A stretch of DNA of 64,000 nt from Nesterenkonia xinjiangensis (lineage in GTDB: Bacteria; Actinomycetota; Actinomycetes; Actinomycetales; Micrococcaceae), in contig NZ_JACCFY010000001.1 in NCBI RefSeq assembly GCF_013410745.1, positions 3,038,001-3,102,000 on the forward strand. The letters run 5' to 3'. A program made the position numbers and the translations under genes. The first letter of the stretch is position 1. Each line of letters begins with the position of its first letter. Below the pieces are notes generated by a model. It saw only the letters and a program-made list of their open reading frames with translations, was not told the origin of the DNA and searched no databases. Of this stretch, positions 1 through 8,295 are shown in pieces.

Positions 1-362
1 GTCATCGCCGCGATGATGCCGAAGGGCACACCGAGGGCGAACCCCACCGTCACCGTGCCGAGCCCGACCAGCAGCGGCACCCGTGAGCCGGCCAGCAGCA
101 TCGACGCGATGTCCCGGCCCAGTCCGTCCGAGCCCAGCCAATGGTCGGCGCTGGGACCGGCCAGACGGTCGACCGCGTGGGTGGCTGTGGGGTCCTGGGG
201 GGTCCAGAAGAGGGAGACCAGCGCCATCAGCAGCACGGCAGAGACCAGTACGCTGCCGGCGAGGATCATCGGGCCGCCGCCGCGGCGGCGACGGCGCAGA
301 GGCGGCACCTCCTCAGTCTGCGGCGCGGAGCGGTTCTCCGGGCTGCTCTTCCTCGTGCTCAT
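1..362 (-). CDS. ABC transporter permease, DppC/OppC type (partial)
   Basis: This is the N-terminal 120 residues of an inner-membrane permease for a peptide/nickel-class (family 5) ABC importer; the rest lies beyond the left edge. A short basic cytoplasmic tail is followed by one hydrophobic helix, then the segment HWLGSDGLGRDIASMLLAGSR, a typical DppC/OppC signature, and the start of a second helix. The ATG overlaps the stop of the upstream dppB-type gene in an ATGA arrangement, so the two are translationally coupled. The substrate cannot be read from the sequence; neighbours suggest an amide or short peptide-like compound. Confidence 0.9.
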   Translation of the reverse strand, partial: MSTRKSSPENRSAPQTEEVPPLRRRRRGGGPMILAGSVLVSAVLLMALVSLFWTPQDPTATHAVDRLAGPSADHWLGSDGLGRDIASMLLAGSRVPLLVGLGTVTVGFALGVPFGIIAAM

Positions 363-1303
363 CTCGTGCTCCTGAGGCGGGGGTCGATGACGGGGCGCAC
401 CAGGTCCACCAGCAGGTTGACCACGAGCACCAGGATCACCACACACATCACGATCGACTGGATCATGATGAGATCGCGGTTGGCCACCGCCCGGATCAGG
501 GTGGACCCGAGCCCGGGGATGACGAACACCGTCTCGATGACCACGGCCCCGATGATGAGGTTGGCGAACTCGATGCTGGTCACCGTGACCACGGGCACCA
601 GGGCGTTGCGGAGTCCGTGACGGATCAGGGTCCTGCCCGGGGTGAGGCCCTTGGCCCGGGCGGTGCGCATGAAGTCCTCCCGCATCACCTCCAGCACCGC
701 AGCACGGGTGTAGCGTGCCAGGATGGCTCCGTTGACCAGGCCGAGGGCGAGTGCCGGGAGGGCCAGATGTCGGAGGAAGTCCACGCCCGCCGCCGGCGGC
801 GACCACCCTCCCGAGGGCAGCCACCCCAGGGCCACCGCGAAGACCGCGATGAGGAGCAGGCCGGCCAGGAAGTTGGGCACGGAGATGCCCAGCTGGCTCA
901 GGCCGGAGAAGAGCGCACCGTCGGGGCGGTGGTGACGCACGGCGGAGAGGATGCCCAGGGGCAGCGCGATGAGGACTGCCACGCAGATGCCGCCCAGCAC
1001 CAGCAGCAGCGACACCTGGAGCGCATCGAGGACCTGGGGGGCCACCGGCGTGCGGGACGCGTAGGACAGTCCCATGTCGCCGCTGAAGAAGCCGGTGACC
1101 CATTCCAGGTAGCGGACCGGCAGCGGCCTGTCCGCGCCCAGCTGCTGGCGCAGCGCCTGCACCTGCTCCTCGCTCGCCTGAAGGCCCAGCTGCGCCCTCG
1201 CCGGGTCACCGGGCAGCACCCCCAGCAGGAAGAAGACCACCACTGAGGCGACCATCACCGTCAGGACGAAGACGCCCAGCCGACGGATCACGTGCAGCAG
1301 CAT
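359..1303 (-). CDS. ABC transporter permease, DppB/OppB type
   Basis: This 314-residue multi-spanning permease is the partner of the downstream DppC-like protein. It begins MLLHVIRRLGVFVLTVMVAS, the usual DppB start, and contains the cytoplasmic coupling loop around EDFMRTARAKGLTPG that contacts the ATPase. An open frame extends further upstream, but the ATG at 1303 has a strong Shine-Dalgarno (GGAGGAGAACC) and matches the family N-terminus. It lies 22 bp after the binding-protein gene and overlaps the next permease by 4 bp. The ATPase genes of the transporter are not in the window and probably lie to the left. Confidence 0.93.
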   Translation of the reverse strand: MLLHVIRRLGVFVLTVMVASVVVFFLLGVLPGDPARAQLGLQASEEQVQALRQQLGADRPLPVRYLEWVTGFFSGDMGLSYASRTPVAPQVLDALQVSLLLVLGGICVAVLIALPLGILSAVRHHRPDGALFSGLSQLGISVPNFLAGLLLIAVFAVALGWLPSGGWSPPAAGVDFLRHLALPALALGLVNGAILARYTRAAVLEVMREDFMRTARAKGLTPGRTLIRHGLRNALVPVVTVTSIEFANLIIGAVVIETVFVIPGLGSTLIRAVANRDLIMIQSIVMCVVILVLVVNLLVDLVRPVIDPRLRSTR

Positions 1304-1325
1304 GGTTCTCCTCCACCCGCTCGGA

Positions 1326-2867
1326 TCACTCGGCGACGGTGACGTCGGACAGGTCGATGCCCACGCCCAGGTCGTTCTCGGGCAGGCCGGAGATGCCCTC
1401 GGTGGAGAGGACCACGTTCGGCGCGTTGTACAGCCACACCCCGGGGGTGTCCGCGACGATCTGCTCGGTGAGCTCCTGCATCGTCGCCACGTACTCGTCG
1501 TCATCGGTGGCGGAGGCGGCCTCGGCGAAGAGGTTCTGTGCCTCCGGAGAGTCGTAGCCCCAGTAGTAGTCGGCGTGGGCGTAGTTGGCCATGTTCCGGG
1601 GCTCCACGTGGTTCACCAGAGTGAGGTCGAAGTTCTGGTCGACCATGTTCTCCTCGACCCATACGGCGGGGAACTCCTGCGTCTGCAGGGTCACCTCGAT
1701 GCCGACCTCGTTGAGATTGTCCTGGATCACCTGGGCGGAGGCCTCCGCGTAGGCCCTGTTCGGCACGGTGAAGGTCAGCGAGAGGTCCTCGACCCCCGCA
1801 GAGTCCAGCTTCTCCCGGGCCAGCTCGGGGTCGTGCTCATAGGTGGTGGAGAAGTCGACGAAGTAGGGATCAGTGGGAACGGTCGGTCCGCCCAGGATCT
1901 CCCCGTAGCCGGCAGTGGCGGCCGCGAGGACCGATTCCCTGTCGATGGCGTGCTGGAGGGCCTCACGCACCGCGGGCTGGGCCAGGGCCTCGTGGTCGGG
2001 GTTCATCGACATCACCACCACGCCCTGGGTCGAGCCCACCAGGACGTCGACGTCGTCCTCGGCCTCGAGGCTCTCCAGCTGGTCATAGGCCTCGGAGCGA
2101 AGGATGGCGTCCACACCGCCGGTGCGGATGGCGTTGGCGGCGGCGGAGGCGTCTTCGTAGTAGACCAGCTCCACCGTGGCGGTCCCGGCCGGTTCGCCCC
2201 AGTACTCATCATGGCGCGCGAACTCCATGCGCACCGCGTTCTCGTAGGTCACGAATTCGAAGGGGCCGGTGCCGTTGGCCTCGGTGGCCAGGCTGTCGAC
2301 GCTGTCGGGGGAGAACATGGTGCCCAGCGGACCGGCCAGCCAGAAGAGCGCGTCGTAGTCCGGCTCGGAGAGCACCACGGTGACCTCGTGATCGTCCACG
2401 ACCTCCACCGAGTCGATGGCCGACAGGTCCTCGGGGGTGTTGGCGGACCACTCGTCCAGCCGCTCCAGCGAGAACTTCACGATCTCGGCGTCGAACTCAG
2501 TGCCGTCGTGGAAGGTCACTCCTTCGCGCAGCTGGAACGTGTACTCCAGGCCGTCGTCGCTGATCTCCCAGGACTCGGCCAGCAAGGGCTGGAGCTCGCC
2601 CTGGGAGTCGACGCGCACCAGACCCTCGTAGACGTTGTAGAGCAGCGCTTCGAAGATCGCGGCACCGCCTGTGGTGGTGAAGTCCAGGTTCGCCGGCACT
2701 GCGAACATGCCGATGCTGACGCTCGCGTCGTCGGCGACGACGCCGTCGCTGTCGGTGCCGTCGGCCGGAGAGGCGTCATCGGCGCCGGCGTCGCAGGCGG
2801 TCATCAGCGTCAGGGCGCCGATGGCCAGGACCGCGGTGAGTGCCGTGCTGGATGGGGCTGGTCTCAT
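1326..2867 (-). CDS. ABC transporter substrate-binding lipoprotein (SBP_bac_5 family)
   Basis: This 513-residue family-5 solute-binding lipoprotein would capture substrate outside the membrane for the two permeases downstream. Residues 1-24 form a lipoprotein signal ending in a lipobox (LMTAC, lipidated Cys25), followed by an Asp/Ala-rich linker. The mature part contains the family pattern QPLLAESWEISDDGLEYTF and FHDGTEFDAEIVKFSLERL. The AAGGA Shine-Dalgarno is 7 nt before the ATG. The gene is 17 bp downstream of the amidase gene, so the imported compound is plausibly the amidase substrate. The family binds peptides, nickel and diverse small molecules, so specificity is open. Confidence 0.93.
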   Translation of the reverse strand: MRPAPSSTALTAVLAIGALTLMTACDAGADDASPADGTDSDGVVADDASVSIGMFAVPANLDFTTTGGAAIFEALLYNVYEGLVRVDSQGELQPLLAESWEISDDGLEYTFQLREGVTFHDGTEFDAEIVKFSLERLDEWSANTPEDLSAIDSVEVVDDHEVTVVLSEPDYDALFWLAGPLGTMFSPDSVDSLATEANGTGPFEFVTYENAVRMEFARHDEYWGEPAGTATVELVYYEDASAAANAIRTGGVDAILRSEAYDQLESLEAEDDVDVLVGSTQGVVVMSMNPDHEALAQPAVREALQHAIDRESVLAAATAGYGEILGGPTVPTDPYFVDFSTTYEHDPELAREKLDSAGVEDLSLTFTVPNRAYAEASAQVIQDNLNEVGIEVTLQTQEFPAVWVEENMVDQNFDLTLVNHVEPRNMANYAHADYYWGYDSPEAQNLFAEAASATDDDEYVATMQELTEQIVADTPGVWLYNAPNVVLSTEGISGLPENDLGVGIDLSDVTVAE

Positions 2868-2884
2868 GATGGTGTCCTTGTCTC

Positions 2885-4321
2885 TCAGCGTCCGGGGATG
2901 ACATGGTCGGTGACTCGCCCGCGCGGCCAGGGTCGGGAGGCGTTCTGCGGACGCTCACCCTCGAAGAAGGCCGCCGCGGCCAGCGCGGTGCGATCCTGGT
3001 GGCGCTGGGCGGCGATCTGGAGGCCCACAGGGCTCCCCTCCGAGGTGAATCCGGCGTTCACGGAGGCGGCGGGCATGCCCGCGAAGTTGTAGCCCACACA
3101 GAAGTGGATGTGCTCCATGGCCCGATGCACGTCATTGGACGGCATCGGCCACTCCGCGGGGAAGGCCGCGCCGGGGGAGATCGGGGAGAGCACGATGTCG
3201 AGGCCGGCCGAGGCGTCCAGCACGGTGCGGCCCAGCTCGATCTGAGCATCATGGGCCTCCAGAGCCTCCTCGGCGCTGATCGACGAAGCTGCCCGGCACC
3301 AGTCGGCGATGAACGGCAGCATCTTCGCCTGCTGCTCTGGCGCGAGCTGCTGGTATCTCCTCCAATGGCTGGCGCGCCAGAACTTGTCGATGAGGTCCAC
3401 CGTGCCCGGCGTCAGATAAGGGGGCACCTCCACGACCTCCGCTCCCGCGGCGACGAAGGTCTCAGCCGCCCGCCGGATGAGGGCGGCGACCTCCGGATCG
3501 ACCGGGGCGCCGTCGCCGATGTCCAGCATCAGGCCCACGTGCAGCCCGATCGGGTCCAGCTCGAGGTCGAGCCAGTCTGTGCCGTCCTCACGCAGCGACC
3601 AGGGATCTGCCGGATGCGGCCCGGCGAGCACGCTCATCGCTCGGGCCAGGTCGGCCGCGCTGCGCCCCATCGGGCCGATCGTGCGTCCTGGGTAGGGCGG
3701 GTCCACGGCGATTCTGCCGTAGGTCGGTTTCAGCCCGGCGACCCCGCACCAGGACGAGGGCAGACGGATGGACCCGCCGATGTCCGAGCCGAGATTGATC
3801 GGGGCATAGCCGGCGGCAGAGGCGGCCCCGGCTCCTCCGGAGGAACCGCCTGGGCTCCATTCCAGGTTCCAGGGGTTGCGGGTGATCGGGTGGGCGGACG
3901 AGATGCCGGAGGAGAGCATGCCGAGCTCAGACATGGTGGTCCGTCCCAGCACGCAGGCTCCGCCGCGCAGTGCCCTGTCCAGCACGGGGGCGTTCTGCCC
4001 GGCCGGTATCGGGAGGTTGGATGCTGAGCCCAGGATGGTCGGCCGGCCCGCCACCTGTTGGTTCTCCTTCAGGGTGAGGGGGATCCCGTCCAGAGAGCCC
4101 AGGGGCCTGGACCGTTCCCAGCGCCGGGCCGAGGCTTCGGCGGCGGCCAGAGCCGCCTCGTCGTACCGGTCGTACATCGCTCTCAGGGAGGGTTCGAGGG
4201 CATCCATCCGGTGGAGGCAGGAGTCGACGACGTCGACCGGGCTCAGCTCGCCCGAGGCGTAGCCCGAGGCCATCTGCCCCGCGTCGAGATCCGAGAGATG
4301 AGGTGCGGACAGCGATTCCAT
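2885..4321 (-). CDS. amidase (amidase signature family)
   Basis: This 478-residue enzyme belongs to the amidase-signature family, which hydrolyses amide bonds with a Ser-cisSer-Lys triad. All three residues are visible: Lys85 in LTLKENQQ, Ser160 in PGGSSGG, and Ser184 in GSDIGGSIR. There is no signal peptide, so it acts in the cytoplasm. I chose the ATG at 4321 over an in-frame TTG at 4357; neither has a strong ribosome site. A palindromic operator candidate lies 60 bp upstream. Neighbouring importer genes suggest it cleaves an imported amide. AtzF- or GatA-like roles cannot be excluded, but no gatB or gatC is adjacent. Confidence 0.9.
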   Translation of the reverse strand: MESLSAPHLSDLDAGQMASGYASGELSPVDVVDSCLHRMDALEPSLRAMYDRYDEAALAAAEASARRWERSRPLGSLDGIPLTLKENQQVAGRPTILGSASNLPIPAGQNAPVLDRALRGGACVLGRTTMSELGMLSSGISSAHPITRNPWNLEWSPGGSSGGAGAASAAGYAPINLGSDIGGSIRLPSSWCGVAGLKPTYGRIAVDPPYPGRTIGPMGRSAADLARAMSVLAGPHPADPWSLREDGTDWLDLELDPIGLHVGLMLDIGDGAPVDPEVAALIRRAAETFVAAGAEVVEVPPYLTPGTVDLIDKFWRASHWRRYQQLAPEQQAKMLPFIADWCRAASSISAEEALEAHDAQIELGRTVLDASAGLDIVLSPISPGAAFPAEWPMPSNDVHRAMEHIHFCVGYNFAGMPAASVNAGFTSEGSPVGLQIAAQRHQDRTALAAAAFFEGERPQNASRPWPRGRVTDHVIPGR

Positions 4322-4380
4322 GGAGTGACCCCCGCAGCGTCGAGATTCAGTGTGCAATGCATCACGTGGACAGGTATGTT

Positions 4381-4395
4381 ACTGGCCTGGCCAGT
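4381..4395. promoter_or_regulatory. palindromic operator candidate, site 1 (upstream of amidase)
   Basis: The sequence ACTGGCCTGGCCAGT is a perfect odd palindrome of two 7-nt arms. It sits in the 96-bp gap between the SDR gene and the amidase gene. A near-identical site occurs at 6719-6733. The CTGG-N-CCAG symmetry resembles GntR-family operators. Binding is inferred; no regulator gene is visible nearby. Confidence 0.55.
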
Positions 4396-4417
4396 AGGAG
4401 GCCAGGGTGGGGAGTCC

Positions 4418-5197
4418 TCACGGGGGAGTCGGCGGGGTGAATCGGCCGTCGATCGCAGTCCACCCCCCGTCGACGCGAAGGCTGGTGCCGGTGACGTAGC
4501 CGGCGGCGTCCGAGGCGAGGAAGACCACCGCCCCGGCGAGCTCGGAGGGCACGGACCAGCGGCCCAGCGCGCTCTTGGAAGCGTAGGCCTGGTACCACTG
4601 CGGGTCGGACTTGATCTGGTGCGTCAGGGACGTCTCCACCACTCCGGGGGCGATGGCATTGACTCTCACCCCCGCCTCGCCGAACTCGGCGGCGGCGGTC
4701 TTCACCAGCTGCACGGCTCCCGCCTTGGTCGCGGCGTAGACCGACTGGCCCGGCTCCACCACCTCCTCGCGGATGGAGGAGAAGACGATGATGCTGCCGC
4801 TTCTGCGTGCCACCATCGGCGCCCCGAACTGTTGGATGACCATGAACGTGCCCTTGAGATTGAGCGACACCACGCGGTCGAACTCCTCTGGGGAGTAGTC
4901 CAGGATTCTCTTCCGGACGTTCATGGCGGCGGTGAGCACCACCGCGTCCAGCGGGCCCAGATCCTGGGCCGCCCGGCGGACGGCCGCGGCGTCGGTGACG
5001 TCCAGCTGCAGCGGGTCGCCCGCCACCTCCTCGGCGGCGGACTGTGCTGTGCCGATGTCCTGGTCTGCGCAGGTGACGTGGGCCCCGTGGTCCTTCAGGG
5101 CCTTGGCCGCCTCGAGGCCGATTCCCCCGGCGCCGATGACCAGCGCCCGGCGTCCGTCCAGGCGGAACAGGTCCCTGTACGTGTGCGTCGTGCTCAT
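4418..5197 (-). CDS. short-chain dehydrogenase/reductase
   Basis: This 259-residue classical SDR is a cytoplasmic NAD(P)(H)-dependent oxidoreductase. The Rossmann glycine motif is GAGGIG at residues 22-27, slightly off the usual TGxxxGIG. The catalytic residues are Ser140, Tyr153 and Lys157 (YAATK). Acidic Asp45 after the second beta strand (CADQD) suggests NAD preference. The C-terminal VDGGWTA is typical of the FabG-like subgroup. The ATG has an AAGGAG ribosome site and lies 16 bp after the aldehyde dehydrogenase gene. It probably oxidises an alcohol intermediate to a carbonyl in the same pathway; substrate is unknown. Confidence 0.92.
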   Translation of the reverse strand: MSTTHTYRDLFRLDGRRALVIGAGGIGLEAAKALKDHGAHVTCADQDIGTAQSAAEEVAGDPLQLDVTDAAAVRRAAQDLGPLDAVVLTAAMNVRKRILDYSPEEFDRVVSLNLKGTFMVIQQFGAPMVARRSGSIIVFSSIREEVVEPGQSVYAATKAGAVQLVKTAAAEFGEAGVRVNAIAPGVVETSLTHQIKSDPQWYQAYASKSALGRWSVPSELAGAVVFLASDAAGYVTGTSLRVDGGWTAIDGRFTPPTPP

Positions 5198-5213
5198 CGT
5201 GCTCCTTCGATGC

Positions 5214-6677
5214 CTAGTCCGGCCGGATGATGGCCATCCGGGTGACGGTGAGTTCCTCGATGGCGAATCTGGGCCCCTCGCGTCCTATGCCGGAGTCCTT
5301 CACCCCGCCGTAGGGCATGATGTCTGAGCGGAAGCCCGGCACCTCGTTGACGACGACGCCACCGACCTCGAGCTCGTCGATGGCCCGGAACGCGTTGGTC
5401 AGCGACCGGGTGAAGATGCTGGCATGGAGGCCATAGCGGGAACGGTTCACCATCTCGAGGGCCGCGTCGAGGTCAGGCACCGACCGGACCCCGATCACCG
5501 GCGCAAAGATCTCCTCGCCCCATGCCTGCGCCGACTCCGGCACGTCCAGCAGCACGGTGGGTTCCACGGCCCCGGCGGTGGCGTGGCCCCCGTGCAGGAT
5601 CCGGGCGCCGAGGCGTTCTGCCTCGGCCACCCAGCGAAGGGTGCGTTCGGTGGCCGCGGCATCGATGAGCGGCGCGACATCGGTGGCGGGGTCCCGCGGG
5701 TCACCGACCCGAAGGGCCTCGACCAGTGGGGTGAGCTCGGTCAGAAACGCCTCACGGACGGCCTCGCAGACCACCACCCGCTGCACCGCGATGCACGCCT
5801 GCCCGTTGAAGTAGTACCCACCGCGAACCACGGCCTCCGCGGCCCTGGCGGGATCTGCCTCGGCATCGACGATCAGCGCCGCATTCGACCCCAGCTCCAG
5901 GAGGGTCTTCCGTGGGGCCGCATCCCGGGCGATCTGGTGGCCGACGGCGTCTGAGCCGGTGAACGAGACTGCTGCCACCCGGGGGTCGGTGACCAGATGG
6001 CGGCCCACCTCGGCGTCTCCGGTGACCACCTGGATGATCTCCGGAGGCGCGCCGTGTGCGGTCGCCGCCTCTCGGACCAGGGTCGCCAGCCACAATGTCG
6101 TCAGGGGAGTGGCCGGGGCGGGTTTGCAGATCACCGGGCAGCCCGCGGCGAGAGAGGGTGCGATCTTGTGGCTGGCCAGCAGCAGGGGTGCGTTGAAGCC
6201 GGTGATGCCGACCACCAAGCCGATCGGCCGCCGGGTCCAGAACCCATGCATCCCGGCGCCGGAGGCCTGCAGGTCGAGCGGCACGGTCTCGCCATGGATA
6301 TGAGCGATCTCCTCAGCGGCGGCCGACCACGTGACCAGGGTGCGCGAGACCTCCATCTCGCAGTCCCTGCGCACCTTGCCGGTCTCTGCCACGAGCAGCG
6401 CTACGAACTCATCGGCGCGGCTGCGCAGTGCCTCGTGGACGTCCAACAGAATCTCCCTCCGGACCTTGGAGGTGAGCCTGCCCACGGTCCTGGTTGCTGC
6501 GGCTCCGGCGCCCAGTGCTCGCTGCGCATGCTCCACCAGTCCGACCGGCGCGTGGGCGACGACTGAGCCGTCGAAGGGGAAGACGACTTCGGAGGTCGGC
6601 ACATCCTGCACCCATCCAGGACCGAGGGGGAGCCCGTGGGGGATCGACGCCAGGCAGAGATCGGGTCGCTGGTCCAT
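5214..6677 (-). CDS. aldehyde dehydrogenase family protein
   Basis: This 487-residue NAD(P)-dependent aldehyde dehydrogenase converts an aldehyde to a carboxylate. The catalytic Cys295 (NGQACIAVQR), general base Glu261 (LELGSNAA) and the Asn of GITGFNAPL are present. Length is normal for the vanillin/salicylaldehyde-like branch, but I cannot fix the substrate. The ATG at 6677 has a GGAG site. It is the first gene of the leftward cluster and is followed after 16 bp by the SDR gene, so the two probably act in sequence on alcohol and aldehyde groups. An operator-like palindrome lies 42 bp upstream. Confidence 0.93.
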   Translation of the reverse strand: MDQRPDLCLASIPHGLPLGPGWVQDVPTSEVVFPFDGSVVAHAPVGLVEHAQRALGAGAAATRTVGRLTSKVRREILLDVHEALRSRADEFVALLVAETGKVRRDCEMEVSRTLVTWSAAAEEIAHIHGETVPLDLQASGAGMHGFWTRRPIGLVVGITGFNAPLLLASHKIAPSLAAGCPVICKPAPATPLTTLWLATLVREAATAHGAPPEIIQVVTGDAEVGRHLVTDPRVAAVSFTGSDAVGHQIARDAAPRKTLLELGSNAALIVDAEADPARAAEAVVRGGYYFNGQACIAVQRVVVCEAVREAFLTELTPLVEALRVGDPRDPATDVAPLIDAAATERTLRWVAEAERLGARILHGGHATAGAVEPTVLLDVPESAQAWGEEIFAPVIGVRSVPDLDAALEMVNRSRYGLHASIFTRSLTNAFRAIDELEVGGVVVNEVPGFRSDIMPYGGVKDSGIGREGPRFAIEELTVTRMAIIRPD

Positions 6678-6718
6678 GGTGAGGTTCTCCTGGTCCGGGA
6701 TGACGAGCGGCGCGGGGT

Positions 6719-6733
6719 ACTGGTCAGGCCAGT
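6719..6733. promoter_or_regulatory. palindromic operator candidate, site 2 (divergent promoter region)
   Basis: ACTGGTCAGGCCAGT differs from site 1 at 4381-4395 at only two positions, and both are followed by AG. It lies in the 168-bp divergent region between the aldehyde dehydrogenase and the LeuB-like gene, so it could control both directions. The same regulator probably binds both sites; this is inference from the repeat alone. Confidence 0.55.
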
Positions 6734-6845
6734 AGTGGGCCCCCTATAGTTTGATCCAGGTCACACTGAGCGGTCAAGGTCCGGAGCTCGCATGAGGAAT
6801 GGCCACCGCTCTCAGCCAGGTCAGGATGGAGAGGACAGGACCGCC

Positions 6846-7991
6846 ATGAGGACGTATCGGCTCGCCGTCGTCAAGGGCGACGGCATCGGCCCTGAGGTGA
6901 CAGAGGCCGCGTTGCGAGGGATGCATGCCGCGGCGCGGCGCTGCGGCTTCAGTCTGGACACGGCAGACGTCGATCTCGGGGCCGAGCGCTACCTGCGCAC
7001 CGGGGAGGTGCTGGACGAGGGGACCGTCTCCGCCCTGCGAACCCACGACGCCGTGCTCCTGGGCGCCGTCGGAGACCCCAGGGTGCCCCCGGGCATCCTG
7101 GAACGCGGCCTCATCGTCGCGCTGCGGGTCGCCTTCGCCCAGTCGGTCAACATTCGTCCCGTCCGGCTGTATCCGGGAGTGCAGAGCCCCATCCGCGGAG
7201 TCACTGCCCAGAACTGCGACCTGGTGGTCATCCGCGAGAACACCGAGGGTCTCTATACCGGGGGAGGGACCCTCGCCCATGCCGGCACTCCCCATGCGGT
7301 GGCCGTCCAGAACTCCCTGACCACGGTCGCCGCCACCACGGACACCGTGGAGTTCGCCTTCCGGCTCGCGCAGGAGCGACGTCGCCGGGTGACCTTGTGC
7401 CACAAGACGAACATCCTGATGCATGCCGGGCAGCTGTGGCAGGAGGTGGTGGACCAGGTGGCTCTGCGCTACCCCGAGGTGGAGCACGACTACGTCCACG
7501 CCGACGCGATGTGCCAGCATCTGCCGCTGGATCCGGGCCGCTTCGACGTGGTGGTCACGGACAACCTCTTCGGGGACATCATCAGTGATCTCGGGGCGAC
7601 GGTGCAGGGCGGCCTCGGCCTGGCCGCCAGCGCCAACTACAACGTGGCAGGCTCGGCTCCGAGCATGTACGAACCGGTGCATGGGTCGGCACCGGACATC
7701 GCGGGGAAGGGGTGGGCCAACCCCGCTGCTGCGGCCCTCTCGGCGGCGCTGTGTCTGGCCGGCCTCGGTGAGCGGGAGGCCGCACTGTGTCTGGAGGCGG
7801 CCACAGCCTCCGTGCTGGCGGAGCTGCCTTCTCTGGCCGGCCCCGGCATGGGCAGCGACACCGCCGCACTGGGTGAGCGCATCGCTGCCCGGGTCATGGA
7901 CGTCGACCCGGCACAGCACGCGGGTGGAGGCGGATCCCTGATGAGTGCTCTGAGTCGGCTCGCCCGGGAAGGGGCGACGGCCGTGATCTGA
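6846..7991 (+). CDS. isocitrate/isopropylmalate dehydrogenase family protein (LeuB-like paralogue)
   Basis: This 381-residue beta-decarboxylating dehydrogenase oxidises and decarboxylates a 2-hydroxy acid with NAD(P). The start KGDGIGPEV, the substrate-contact stretch SVNIRP, the RENTEGLY motif and the metal-binding Asp run [13 protein letters not shown] (residues about 237-249) are intact. The true leuB lies separately at 15220 within the leucine genes, so this copy is probably catabolic, like tartrate, D-malate or homoisocitrate dehydrogenases. The ATG at 6846 has a GGAGAGGAC site; an upstream in-frame start at 6792 is less likely. It diverges from the aldehyde dehydrogenase cluster and shares its operator region. 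Confidence 0.88.
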   Translation: MRTYRLAVVKGDGIGPEVTEAALRGMHAAARRCGFSLDTADVDLGAERYLRTGEVLDEGTVSALRTHDAVLLGAVGDPRVPPGILERGLIVALRVAFAQSVNIRPVRLYPGVQSPIRGVTAQNCDLVVIRENTEGLYTGGGTLAHAGTPHAVAVQNSLTTVAATTDTVEFAFRLAQERRRRVTLCHKTNILMHAGQLWQEVVDQVALRYPEVEHDYVHADAMCQHLPLDPGRFDVVVTDNLFGDIISDLGATVQGGLGLAASANYNVAGSAPSMYEPVHGSAPDIAGKGWANPAAAALSAALCLAGLGEREAALCLEAATASVLAELPSLAGPGMGSDTAALGERIAARVMDVDPAQHAGGGGSLMSALSRLAREGATAVI

Positions 7992-8024
7992 GCCGTCCAC
8001 TCAGTGAGACGGGTTCATGGTCTG

Positions 8025-8053
8025 TTGACACCCGTCATGCGCCCGGGAAGCAT
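8025..8053 (+). promoter_or_regulatory. ilv operon promoter
   Basis: A consensus -35 box TTGACA (8025-8030) is followed after exactly 17 bp by AAGCAT (8048-8053). That places the transcription start at or next to the A of the leader ATG at 8061, so the leader peptide would be translated from a leaderless mRNA. The -10 box is weak; the -35 match and spacing carry the call. Confidence 0.6.
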
Positions 8054-8060
8054 AGAGGCC

Positions 8061-8114
8061 ATGCGTCACCTGCTACGAGTAGCCGTACTCGCCGCCGGGG
8101 GAGAAGTGGAGTGA
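8061..8114 (+). CDS. ilv leader peptide (attenuation)
   Basis: A 17-codon open frame encodes [17 protein letters not shown]. Three Leu and three Val codons occur in it, clustered in LLRVAVL, as expected for a leader that senses charged Leu- and Val-tRNA. It is too short for routine gene calling. There is no clear ribosome site, and the promoter geometry suggests a leaderless start at the ATG. Its stop codon falls in a small hairpin (8106-8110 with 8115-8119), and competing stems follow. I infer ribosome stalling here controls ilvB transcription, as described for corynebacterial ilvBNC. Confidence 0.65.
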   Translation: MRHLLRVAVLAAGGEVE

Positions 8115-8245
8115 TCCACCTTCCTCAGGGTGGTCCGAGCCCTGTTCGTGGCGGGCGGGACGACGGTCGCACCCTGAGCTGACGTATACGCTCAACCCCG
8201 GTAGAGAGCCCCAGCAGGGACGCTTTTCTGTCGGGGTTTCTCCTT
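8106..8245 (+). promoter_or_regulatory. ilvB attenuator with alternative stems and terminator
   Basis: Three stems are visible. The first (8106-8110/8115-8119) spans the leader stop codon. The second is a perfect 9-bp pairing of 8124-8132 (CTCAGGGTG) with 8170-8178. The third is the terminator stem 8194-8200 (AACCCCG) with 8232-8238, followed by TTCTCCTTT. The terminator lies 50 nt before ilvB. How the stems compete is inferred; folding software would settle it. Confidence 0.6.
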
Positions 8246-8295
8246 TCCGGGTTCCCGCATCACCCGCCCAGGGACAGGACAACAGGAAGTCAACG

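Noticed and set aside
1302-3092. A 596-codon plus-strand open frame opposite the binding-protein gene
   Set aside because: No family motifs; the minus-strand lipoprotein has a signal peptide, lipobox and ribosome site.
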